From positions 1 to 42,803 of the forward strand of contig JAJYTR010000015.1 of NCBI GenBank assembly GCA_021792975.1: 42,803 nt of DNA. The letters are read 5' to 3'. The notes below the pieces were generated by a model, which was not told where the DNA came from, did not search any database, and saw only the letters and a list, made by a program, of their open reading frames with translations. Positions 31,970 through 38,638 of this stretch are shown in pieces (position 1 is the stretch's first letter; the number at the start of each line of letters is the position of its first letter). The position numbers and the translations under genes were made by a program. Source of the stretch: Pseudomonadota bacterium. GTDB lineage: Bacteria > Pseudomonadota > Gammaproteobacteria > Xanthomonadales > Rhodanobacteraceae.

Positions 31970-31998
31970 ATGCTAGACACGTCTAGCAACACTGTCAA
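31970..31998 (-). promoter_or_regulatory. Leftward early promoter with repressor operator
   Basis: On the minus strand, TTGACA (31998-31993), a 17-base spacer and TAGCAT (31975-31970) form a strong sigma-70 promoter. A near-perfect palindrome, GCTAGAC-AC-GTCTAGC (31972-31987), lies in the spacer and runs into the -10, so a bound repressor would block RNA polymerase. The same -35/spacer/-10 pattern with GTCTAGC boxes occurs at 36987-37015. Confidence 0.8.
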
Positions 31999-32005
31999 GC
32001 ACAAA

Positions 32006-32038
32006 GCTAGCGCGACGGCTGCTAGCGCCGAGCTAGAC
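32006..32038. promoter_or_regulatory. Further operator-like boxes before the repressor gene
   Basis: GCTAGC at 32006-32011 and 32021-32026, and GCTAGAC at 32032-32038, share the CTAG core of the main operator. TAGACT at 32034-32039 is a possible rightward -10 for the repressor gene. It has no good -35, which suggests activator-dependent, PRM-like expression with a very short leader. Confidence 0.55.
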
Positions 32039-32047
32039 TGCAGACCC

Positions 32048-32794
32048 ATGCAGTCAATGCGCGATACCCGGCGGAACAACCTCGCGGCGCTGGTCACCCA
32101 GACCGGCGGGCAAGCCGCGCTGGCCGCACGCCTTGGGCGCGATCGCAACCAGGTCTACCAGTGGCAGCTTCCCGTCGAATCGAAAGCCAGCCGCGGCATC
32201 GGCGATCGCGTCGCGCGTGAGATCGAGCGGCTGCTCGGTCTGCCGCCCGGATGGATGGACACCGACCACGCCGCCGCGCAGGCGCAAGTGCCATCCGCCA
32301 CAGCCATGACTGACGGCACAGCACACGCAACCGCGGTCCGCGTCGCAGCCGACGAGCTGGAACCCGGCTACGTTCGCCTGCCCTTGATGGACGCACACGT
32401 CGCCGCAGGCATGGCCATTCACAACCCGCAGTTCACGGGCGAAGTCGTCGCCCACGTCGATGTCCTCAAGGACTGGGCCGACCGCGAGCTGCGCGCGCCC
32501 ATCGGGTCGATCCGCGTCATCACCGCGCGCGGCGATTCCATGGTGCCCGATGTGCAGGACGGCGACGTGCTGTTCGTGGACACCGGCATCACCCGCTACG
32601 TGAGCGACGCCATCTACGTCATCACCTACGCCGGCCGCCCGATGGTCAAGCGCCTGCAGGCGCGGCGCGACGGCAGCGTGCTCATCCGCAGCAGCAATCC
32701 TGCCTACGAGCCGGAGATCGTGCCGGCCGACGAGGTGGACCAGCTGCACGTCGCCGGTCGCGTGCTGGCGGCGTGGACGCTGCGGCGCTTCTGA
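32048..32794 (+). CDS. CI-type phage repressor with S24 peptidase domain
   Basis: The product is 248 aa from the ATG at 32048; a frame open from 31940 would run through the operators. The N-terminal helix-turn-helix is TGGQAALAARLGRDRNQVYQWQ. The C-terminal S24/LexA-like domain has ARGDSMVP with Ser164 and PMVKRLQ with Lys201, the 37-residue spacing of LexA-type dyads. Ala120-Gly121 is a candidate self-cleavage site. RecA-triggered cleavage would induce the prophage. The protein should bind the GTCTAGC boxes on both sides of the immunity region. Confidence 0.88.
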   Translation: MQSMRDTRRNNLAALVTQTGGQAALAARLGRDRNQVYQWQLPVESKASRGIGDRVAREIERLLGLPPGWMDTDHAAAQAQVPSATAMTDGTAHATAVRVAADELEPGYVRLPLMDAHVAAGMAIHNPQFTGEVVAHVDVLKDWADRELRAPIGSIRVITARGDSMVPDVQDGDVLFVDTGITRYVSDAIYVITYAGRPMVKRLQARRDGSVLIRSSNPAYEPEIVPADEVDQLHVAGRVLAAWTLRRF

Positions 32795-32830
32795 GCCGAG
32801 GCCGGACTCAATCAGCAACAAATTGTGCGA

Positions 32831-33370
32831 TCAAGCAAGCGCACGCGCACGTTCAAAATTACGAATAACATATATCAGCCTGCCATACTCTTTATCTCCA
32901 AGTGATGTGCGCACGAGACCCATCACTTTTCCTCTTTTTCTCAGTGTGGAAATGCAATGGCAAAACATTGGCTTTCTTGCCAAATGCAGCGTCCAAGCAT
33001 CTTCGACAAAGGCGGCCCACCACATATCCACGTTCAGTTTTTCGGCCTCGGCCCTCATTATTTTATTGTAGAGATCGGCCAAGTAAATCCACTGTGACGA
33101 ATATCTTGAATAAAATGACAGATAGCACGCGCCCCAAATGGCGCCGAGCCAGTTGATATGCTTATGGATGATGCCTCTGATTATTGACGGCTCAGGCCGG
33201 AAAGAAATAACAGCATTATGCCCAGTAAAATAAAGAAGCATTAATGCCATCGCAAACAGTTCAATCGCAACAATAATTGACCTGGCCAGCACTACGGCCC
33301 CACCGTTTGCAACACACTTCAGAACAGCCTCTCCTGTAATTATCGAAAACGCTGTTCGCACAATCCTCAT
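32831..33370 (-). CDS. AT-rich two-pass membrane protein linked to the restriction genes
   Basis: The product is 179 aa from the ATG at 33370, with a GGGGGA site; the frame is open to 33463 but that part overlaps the restriction enzyme gene. Hydrophobic segments at VVLARSIIVAIELFAMALML and INWLGAIWGACYLSFY are joined by a short basic loop. The C-terminal half is soluble (WIYLADLYNKIMRAEAEKLN; VEDAWTLHLARKPMF). It is clearly more AT-rich than the rest of the window, a sign of separate acquisition. It follows the restriction gene by 35 bases on the same strand. No family is recognised. A defence accessory or exclusion function is possible but unproven. Confidence 0.7.
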   Translation of the reverse strand: MRIVRTAFSIITGEAVLKCVANGGAVVLARSIIVAIELFAMALMLLYFTGHNAVISFRPEPSIIRGIIHKHINWLGAIWGACYLSFYSRYSSQWIYLADLYNKIMRAEAEKLNVDMWWAAFVEDAWTLHLARKPMFCHCISTLRKRGKVMGLVRTSLGDKEYGRLIYVIRNFERARALA

Positions 33371-33405
33371 GACATTTCCCCCAATGGGCTGCTCCATCCG
33401 GGTTT

Positions 33406-34614
33406 TCAGCAGCTTTGCCTTCTGGATACCAGGCCCATGAACGCCGTGATCGGCATGATCCATTGCCTTTGACCATCACTGTAGGTATCCAGAAGCGATC
33501 TTGGCAGCACAAGCACGACGTTCTTAACCTTCATTTCTTCGGTCTGGTTTTCACTTATTCCCGGCTCCAGGGTCAACAGGTGCTTCGGGCTGATGCGATC
33601 AGCCTCGGCGAGAATCTGCCTCCACCGCTCCTTGCACGAGGACTTCACGCCCAGCATCGTCAGGCGCGTTGCCGGAAACTCTGGCGAGTGGTACTCGGCT
33701 TCACCCGGAAACAGGAAGTCGGGTTTTGACCTGCCCTCGGTCCTCGGTGTCCTGCTGAAACGCAGTCCGTGCGCGGTGAACAGGTGCTCGAGGTGGTTTT
33801 CCAGCGCGCTGCCGGCACGGGACTTCCGCCGGTTCTGCACGCTCAGCGAGAACCGGATGAACCCGTCCACGTCGTCGCTGAAACCCCGGCGCAGCCGGTC
33901 CCCGATGATGTGCCGCTCCAGCGTGCGGAACAGCACTTCCTCGCGCGTGATCCACGCAAGGATCGCCTCGTCCGGATCATCATCAGCTGCCACGCCGCGC
34001 ACGCTTGAGCGGGCGAACGCCGAGAACTCCCGCGTCGAGGGGAAGCTGCCGTTGAACTTCCGCAGCATGGTGTCGAGCAGGTTCTCATCGGTCTCCTCGA
34101 TCTCGACGCCGATCTGCTCGAGGATGTAACGCGAGGCGAACTCGAGGCGCGTCTGGTCGCTTTCGAGCTCGCCCTTGACCGAGAAGCCCGGATGGCCTGC
34201 TTCAGAAAGCCCGAACAGCCACAGGATCTGCCGCTCCATGGTCGATCCCTGCTCCGCCACGATTACCAGCATCGAGTCATCCGGACGCCTGGCGATCACC
34301 AGCAGGTCGCCCTCGCTTGCGCTCGTGCTCACCCCGGTGTCCGTGAAATACAGGCGGTACTCCGAGCGCGTTGGATGGTTCTCGCGCGCGTCGTACCACG
34401 TCAGCCTTCCCGTGTCTGAAACCGGTTCGGGGTCGTCGTCGTTGAGATACACGAACCGCGCATCGAACGTGCGGCGCCCGGCGCCGAGCATGGCCTTCAG
34501 CGCGTTCACGCCGTCGAACTCATGCTGGTTCGAGCGATGCCTCAGTGCTTCCACCGCGCTCAGGCGCTTGGACGCCACGGCAGTGAAATACTGCGAGAGA
34601 TAGCCCTTTCTCAT
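33406..34614 (-). CDS. EcoRII-like type II restriction endonuclease
   Basis: The product is 402 aa from the ATG at 34614, overlapping the vsr stop by ATGA. The N-terminal effector part starts MRKGYLSQYFTAVASKRLS. The C-terminal catalytic part has the PD-(D/E)XK pattern KPDFLFPG with Asp299 and GVKSSCKERW with Lys324 and Lys328. These positions agree with what I recall for EcoRII (about 404 aa). By family the target would be CCWGG or a close CCNGG relative. EcoRII-type enzymes need two sites, one acting as effector. Methylase and Vsr lie upstream in the same operon. Confidence 0.85.
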   Translation of the reverse strand: MRKGYLSQYFTAVASKRLSAVEALRHRSNQHEFDGVNALKAMLGAGRRTFDARFVYLNDDDPEPVSDTGRLTWYDARENHPTRSEYRLYFTDTGVSTSASEGDLLVIARRPDDSMLVIVAEQGSTMERQILWLFGLSEAGHPGFSVKGELESDQTRLEFASRYILEQIGVEIEETDENLLDTMLRKFNGSFPSTREFSAFARSSVRGVAADDDPDEAILAWITREEVLFRTLERHIIGDRLRRGFSDDVDGFIRFSLSVQNRRKSRAGSALENHLEHLFTAHGLRFSRTPRTEGRSKPDFLFPGEAEYHSPEFPATRLTMLGVKSSCKERWRQILAEADRISPKHLLTLEPGISENQTEEMKVKNVVLVLPRSLLDTYSDGQRQWIMPITAFMGLVSRRQSC

Positions 34615-35060
34615 CCCCTGATCCCGATGGCCGCCGTGCGGCCCTCCATCCAGACGGACAGCTTTGCGGTCACGCCGGCCAATCCATCCATACCCTTGCC
34701 GCGCACCGCACATTCCCACACGGTAGCCACCCGCCACCCCGCCTTCCGCAGCCTGGCGCCCGCCTCGATGTCGCGTTCCCGGTTCCGCGCGATCTTTGCT
34801 TCCCAGAACGGCCTGTTCGTCAATGGAATGCGGAACAGGGCGCAGTCGTGCCCATGCCAGAAACACCCGTGCACGAATATCGCCACCCTGCGACCGGCAA
34901 GCACGATGTCGGGCCGCCCGGGCAGCCTGCCGACATTGATGCGGTAACGGTAGCCGCGCGCGAAGAGCGCCTTCCTCACGGCAACCTCGATCCGCGTGTC
35001 CCGGCTGCGGATCCGCGCCATCAGGCGGCTGCGGGCTCCGCGGTCGAGGATGTCAGCCAT
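34611..35060 (-). CDS. vsr: Very short patch repair endonuclease Vsr
   Basis: The product is 149 aa, starting MADILDRGARSRLMARIRSRDTRIE. GRPDIVLAGRRVAIFVHGCFWHGHDC carries Asp51, His64 and His69, the same positions as the active-site residues of E. coli Vsr. The enzyme nicks at T:G mismatches left by deamination of 5-methylcytosine, so it repairs mutations caused by the neighbouring methylase. It overlaps the methylase by one base and the restriction gene by four. Confidence 0.92.
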   Translation of the reverse strand: MADILDRGARSRLMARIRSRDTRIEVAVRKALFARGYRYRINVGRLPGRPDIVLAGRRVAIFVHGCFWHGHDCALFRIPLTNRPFWEAKIARNRERDIEAGARLRKAGWRVATVWECAVRGKGMDGLAGVTAKLSVWMEGRTAAIGIRG

Positions 35061-36325
35061 CAGAACAGCGCAGGCTGCACCGGCGAGGATTCCGCCGCGG
35101 AGGCCTTCGCCTCGAGAATCCACGGGCGCATCAGCTCCGCCGCGTGGCACATCAACGGCACCACCACGGAGTTGCCGAACTGCTTGTAGGCACGGGTATC
35201 GGAAACCGGGATGCGGAAGCTGTCCGGGAATCCCATCAGGCGCGCGCACTCCCGCGGCGTGAGCCGGCGCGGATTCCTTCTCCTGCCACGCGAGACCAGA
35301 ATCTCCGATCCGTCCTTGTAGTAGCGCGCCGAGAGGGTGCGTGCGATGTCATCCGGTCCAACCACCGTGCATCCGAAACCGTTGCCCTTGGCACGGTGCT
35401 TCTCGGCGTAGGACTGCAGGTAGCCCCAGAGCCGGTCAGTCAGCACGTACTTCGGCTGCACGCGCCCCCTGCGGTCCAGGTAGCGGCCCTCATCGACATC
35501 GGTCTCGGTGCCGTCCTCCCGGTGCAGGATGTCGCCCAGCCTGGGCCCACCGCGGCCCGTGGCACGCACTCGCGAGGCGTTCCAGTCAAATCCGGCCGGG
35601 TTGCGGAATCCTGCGATCAGGATGCGCTCTCGATGCTGTGGCACGAAGTGGCCGCCGTCGATCACGCGCCAGTGCACCGAGTAGCCCAGCTCGCGCTGCA
35701 GGGTGTCAAGGATCACGCGGAACGTGTTGCCGTGGTCATGCGAAACAAGGTTCTTCACGTTCTCGAGCAGGAATGCCGCGGGCCGCTTGGCGGCAATGAT
35801 GCGCGCCACATCGAAAAACAGCGTGCCCTGCGTCGTGCACTCGAACCCGTGCGGCCGACCGAGTGCATTCTTCTTCGACACCCCGGCGATGCTGAAAGGC
35901 TGGCACGGGAACCCGGCCAGCAGCACGTCATGGTCCGGAATGTCGCCGGGCCCGACCTTGGTGATGTCCCCCGCGATCAGGTGATCGGCGCCACCGAAAT
36001 TCGCGGCGTAGGTGCGCTGTGCGTAGGTGTCCCATTCGCTGGTGAACACGCATCTGCCGCCCGCCGCCTCGAAGCCGAGCCGGATGCCGCCGATGCCGGC
36101 AAACAGGTCGACGAAGGTGAAATCCCCGACCCCGCCTTGGCGCGGCCTGGCGCAGATTTCCCGCAGCGCAGGCAGCACAGCCATGGGAATGGGCGACTGG
36201 CCCGACTCCCACCGGGCGATCTGGCGCGCGTTGTAGTCAAGCAGGCCGGCCAGTTCCCGCTGCGAGTAAAGCACTCTGGCGCGTGCAAGCACGTGCCCAG
36301 CCGCAGCGCGATCAGCTGTTTCCAT
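35060..36325 (-). CDS. DNA (cytosine-5) methyltransferase with N-terminal HTH
   Basis: The product is 421 aa from the ATG at 36325 behind GGAGG; the longer frame is a shadow. Residues about 10-55 form a helix-turn-helix (LYSQRELAGLLDYNARQIARWESGQ). The C5 methylase motifs follow: VDLFAGIGGIRLGFE (I), FPCQPFSIAG with catalytic Cys141 (IV), LLENVKNL (VI), PQHRERILIAGF (VIII) and QFGNSVVVP (X). The arrangement is that of Dcm, M.EcoRII and M.SsoII, so CCWGG or CCNGG is the expected target. The HTH plus a palindrome over the promoter suggest that the enzyme represses its own operon. Confidence 0.92.
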   Translation of the reverse strand: METADRAAAGHVLARARVLYSQRELAGLLDYNARQIARWESGQSPIPMAVLPALREICARPRQGGVGDFTFVDLFAGIGGIRLGFEAAGGRCVFTSEWDTYAQRTYAANFGGADHLIAGDITKVGPGDIPDHDVLLAGFPCQPFSIAGVSKKNALGRPHGFECTTQGTLFFDVARIIAAKRPAAFLLENVKNLVSHDHGNTFRVILDTLQRELGYSVHWRVIDGGHFVPQHRERILIAGFRNPAGFDWNASRVRATGRGGPRLGDILHREDGTETDVDEGRYLDRRGRVQPKYVLTDRLWGYLQSYAEKHRAKGNGFGCTVVGPDDIARTLSARYYKDGSEILVSRGRRRNPRRLTPRECARLMGFPDSFRIPVSDTRAYKQFGNSVVVPLMCHAAELMRPWILEAKASAAESSPVQPALF

Positions 36326-36348
36326 CACAGCCTCCGGGAACCAATGTT

Positions 36349-36381
36349 GACATTCTGTCGCCTTCTGTTCCCTGCAGTCAA
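36349..36381 (-). promoter_or_regulatory. Restriction-cassette promoter with putative methylase operator
   Basis: On the minus strand, TTGACT (36381-36376), an 18-base spacer and CAGAAT (36357-36352) form a moderate promoter. The palindrome GACA-GAA-TGTC (36349-36359) covers the -10. The operator I recall for M.SsoII/M.Ecl18kI is GGACA-N3-TGTCC, with the same half-sites and spacing. Binding by the methylase HTH here would give feedback repression. Confidence 0.6.
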
Positions 36382-36438
36382 CCGCGGCGCGCACCAGCAG
36401 CCAAGGGTGCAGGGTGCGGCTTCCGGCGCCGCTGAAGG

Positions 36439-36915
36439 CTACATTCCGCTCGCACCCGGGTACGTGTTCCCCACCCGCCTCGACCTCATCAGGTAAGCCG
36501 TCCACACCGCGGCAATCAGCAGCCCGCGCAGCAGCCCGGCCACGACTTCCCCGCCCGCGGCCCTCGCCGCTGAATCCCCGAACGCGGCCGCTATCGCGCC
36601 AAGGTTGCCCAGCTGCGACAGCAGCGGCGTGGCGAACAGCACCGCCACCGCCACCCGCACCGACACGCGGCGGAACACGCGCAGCAGCATGAAGCCAGCT
36701 GCCCAGCGCAGCAGCACCGTCACCGCAAAGACTACCCACGCCACCGTTTCATAGCTGGCCCAGCGGCTGGCCAGTGCCGTGCCGGCCATGTTCTGCCTGG
36801 CGCTGGCGAAGTCCCCCACCTGCTGCACCAGTTCCAGCGCCGGGCCCAGCGCACACAGCGCCAGCACGAAGAACGCCAGCCAGCCGCGCACGCCACGCAG
36901 TTCCTTCCGGTCCAT
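36439..36915 (-). CDS. DUF2569-like integral membrane protein
   Basis: The product is 158 aa. The N-terminus GVRGWLAFFVLALCALGPALEL is the pattern of the DUF2569 membrane family. Further hydrophobic segments are WASYETVAWVVFAVTVLLRW, VRVAVAVLFATPLLSQLG and VAGLLRGLLIAAVWTAYLM, so four helices are likely. It lies within the immunity region, divergent from the early operon, and is probably expressed in the lysogen. A superinfection-exclusion role is possible from position only. Confidence 0.7.
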   Translation of the reverse strand: MDRKELRGVRGWLAFFVLALCALGPALELVQQVGDFASARQNMAGTALASRWASYETVAWVVFAVTVLLRWAAGFMLLRVFRRVSVRVAVAVLFATPLLSQLGNLGAIAAAFGDSAARAAGGEVVAGLLRGLLIAAVWTAYLMRSRRVGNTYPGASGM

Positions 36916-36938
36916 CGGGCACCCCCGCTCGGGCAGAC

Positions 36939-36953
36939 ATTACGGATCGTAAT
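36939..36953. promoter_or_regulatory. Palindrome ATTACG-GAT-CGTAAT
   Basis: A perfect 6-bp inverted repeat with a 3-base centre lies between the DUF2569-like gene and the rightward early promoter. It is AT-richer than its surroundings and shares no sequence with the GTCTAGC boxes. It may be an operator for another regulator, perhaps the Cro-like or RHH protein. Confidence 0.45.
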
Positions 36954-36972
36954 GGCGCCGCTGCGCCTGCAC

Positions 36973-37015
36973 GTCTAGCTTACTGCTTGACGTGCGTCTA
37001 GCTTTTGTCTAGCAT
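36973..37015 (+). promoter_or_regulatory. Rightward early promoter with three GTCTAGC boxes
   Basis: TTGACG (36987-36992), a 17-base spacer and TAGCAT (37010-37015) form the promoter of the recombination operon. GTCTAGC occurs at 36973-36979, 36996-37002 and 37007-37013, the last overlapping the -10. It matches the leftward early promoter in spacer length, -10 and box placement, so both are probably controlled by the same repressor. GCTTTT and AAAAGC also flank the -10 as an inverted repeat. Confidence 0.8.
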
Positions 37016-37042
37016 AAAAGCTCGACAGCAGGAGACGCCGCC

Positions 37043-37312
37043 ATGCTCAACCCCACCATCGCCGAAGCCCTGTCCCCCTTCGCCCCGCCCGGCAGCGCCT
37101 GCGTCACCGGCGCACGCGAGCTGGCCGTGCGCCGCATCGTGCGCAATGCGGGCTTCGCCCTCGGCCTGTCCCGGGCCGCCATCGAGGCCGCGCAGAAGCG
37201 TGCGGTGCGGCTGCTGGCCGGGGGCGCCAGCGCCCACCGCGCCTGCGACGCCGCCCTGCGCGAGGCGCTGGCGCAGCGGCGCGACAGCCGCGACCTGCCG
37301 CCGGCCGCATGA
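37043..37312 (+). CDS. First early-operon gene, unknown function
   Basis: The product is 89 aa; AGGAG precedes the ATG. It is alanine-rich and helical, with TGARELAVRRIVRNAGFALGLSRAAIEAAQKRAVRLL and AHRACDAALREAL in the second half. No family is recognised. First place in the early operon is typical of small host-takeover or recombination-accessory proteins. Ten bases separate it from the next gene. Confidence 0.65.
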   Translation: MLNPTIAEALSPFAPPGSACVTGARELAVRRIVRNAGFALGLSRAAIEAAQKRAVRLLAGGASAHRACDAALREALAQRRDSRDLPPAA

Positions 37313-37322
37313 GGACGCCGCG

Positions 37323-37688
37323 ATGACCACCCTCTGCATCGCCGATCTGCCGCGCGCCGAGCGCTCGCGGCTGGAAGTCCTGCGCGACGCGGCCATCGGG
37401 CGCCGTCTGGCACGCGCCGGCATGCGCATCAGCCGCAGCGACCGCGTGCCGGAGCCGTGGGAACGGCTCGCGCGGTACTACGCCGCCGCAACCGGCAAGC
37501 GCTACGCACTCATCACCGCCATGCGTCCCGGCTTCGTCGGGTCCATGCCAGCACCCCCGCGCGAGCCCGGCGCGCACGGCCGTGGTCCCGCGGCCGTCAA
37601 CTCCAACCCGTGCCTGCCGGGGTCTGGGCAGCAGGCTCCCATCCCCGCAGCCAACGCGGCCCTGGCCGCGCAGGAGGATTCGCCGTGA
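37323..37688 (+). CDS. Early-operon protein, unknown function
   Basis: The product is 121 aa from the ATG at 37323 with GAGG upstream. The N-terminal half is helical and basic (LPRAERSRLEVLRDAAIGRRLARAG; WERLARYYAAATGKRYALI). The C-terminal half is Pro/Gly/Ala-rich and probably disordered. No family is recognised. It overlaps the exonuclease gene by four bases (GTGA), so the two are coupled. Confidence 0.6.
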   Translation: MTTLCIADLPRAERSRLEVLRDAAIGRRLARAGMRISRSDRVPEPWERLARYYAAATGKRYALITAMRPGFVGSMPAPPREPGAHGRGPAAVNSNPCLPGSGQQAPIPAANAALAAQEDSP

Positions 37689-38623
37689 ACGCCGTACCGA
37701 TGCCCATCACACCCGAACTCCCGTCATTCGATCCGCGCGCACGCTTCCATGCCGAACGCCGCCTCGGCATCGGCGGCAGCGACGTCGCGCCCATCCTCGG
37801 CCTGTCGCCCTGGCGCACCGCGCTGGACGTGTACCTCGAGAAGACCGGCGAGGCCGAGCCACAGCACGACAGCGAGGCCATGCTGTGGGGCCGAGTGCTC
37901 GAACCGGTCATTCGCCGCCAGTACGCCGAGCGCACCGGGCGCACCGTGATGACCCCGGAGGCCATCACCTCTGAGCGCTACCCCTTCATGCGCGCCAACG
38001 CGGACGGCATCACCGACGATGGCCGCGTGCTGGAAATCAAGACGGCCCGCACGGCGGACGGCTGGGGCGAATCCGGCAGCGACGAGATCCCGCAGGCCTA
38101 CCTGCTGCAGGTCCAGCACTACATGCTGGTCACGGCGCTGCCGGTGGCGGACGTGGCCGTGCTGATCGGCGGCAGCGACCTGCGCATCTACGAGGTGCCG
38201 GCCGACCGCGACATCCACGAAATCCTCATCGAGGCCGAGGCCCGTTTTTGGCAGCGCGTCGAGCAGCGCGAACCGCCGCCGGTCGTCACCTACGACGACG
38301 CGGTGCACCGCTACGGACACCACCCCGCGGCCGGCGCCGTGCTGGCCAGTGACGAGGCTGTGGCGTCCATCGATCGCCTGCGCGCCATCAAAGCCGAAAT
38401 CGAGATGCTCGAATCCGAGCAGGCACTGCACAAGGCGGTCATCACCAAGGCGCTGGCCGACCGCGGTGACACCCTGATCCACGCCGGCAGGACGCTGGCC
38501 ACATGGAAGCTGGCCAAGGCGCCGCAGCGCTTCGACACCAAGGCCTTCGCCGCTGCCCATCCGGACCTGCACGCGCAATTCCTCGTCACCGGCGAGCCCA
38601 GCCGCCGCCTGCTGATCAAGTAA
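37685..38623 (+). CDS. YqaJ-type viral recombinase exonuclease
   Basis: The product is 312 aa from a GTG at 37685 with AGGAGG before it. RRLGIGGSDVAPILGLSPWRTALDVYLEKTGE opens the YqaJ/lambda-exonuclease domain. LWGRVLEPVIRRQYAERTG follows, then the catalytic ANADGI...LEIKTAR and QAYLLQVQHYMLVTAL. It would degrade one strand at double-strand ends to prepare DNA for annealing by the next protein. A C-terminal helical region (RLRAIKAEIEMLESEQALHK) is usual in this family. Confidence 0.87.
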   Translation: MNAVPMPITPELPSFDPRARFHAERRLGIGGSDVAPILGLSPWRTALDVYLEKTGEAEPQHDSEAMLWGRVLEPVIRRQYAERTGRTVMTPEAITSERYPFMRANADGITDDGRVLEIKTARTADGWGESGSDEIPQAYLLQVQHYMLVTALPVADVAVLIGGSDLRIYEVPADRDIHEILIEAEARFWQRVEQREPPPVVTYDDAVHRYGHHPAAGAVLASDEAVASIDRLRAIKAEIEMLESEQALHKAVITKALADRGDTLIHAGRTLATWKLAKAPQRFDTKAFAAAHPDLHAQFLVTGEPSRRLLIK

Positions 38624-38638
38624 CCCGGAGCCATCCAC

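Noticed and set aside
36916-37042. Small gene in the gap between the DUF2569-like gene and the early operon
   Set aside because: The stretch is filled by a palindrome, the promoter and operator boxes, and no ORF with a ribosome site is present.
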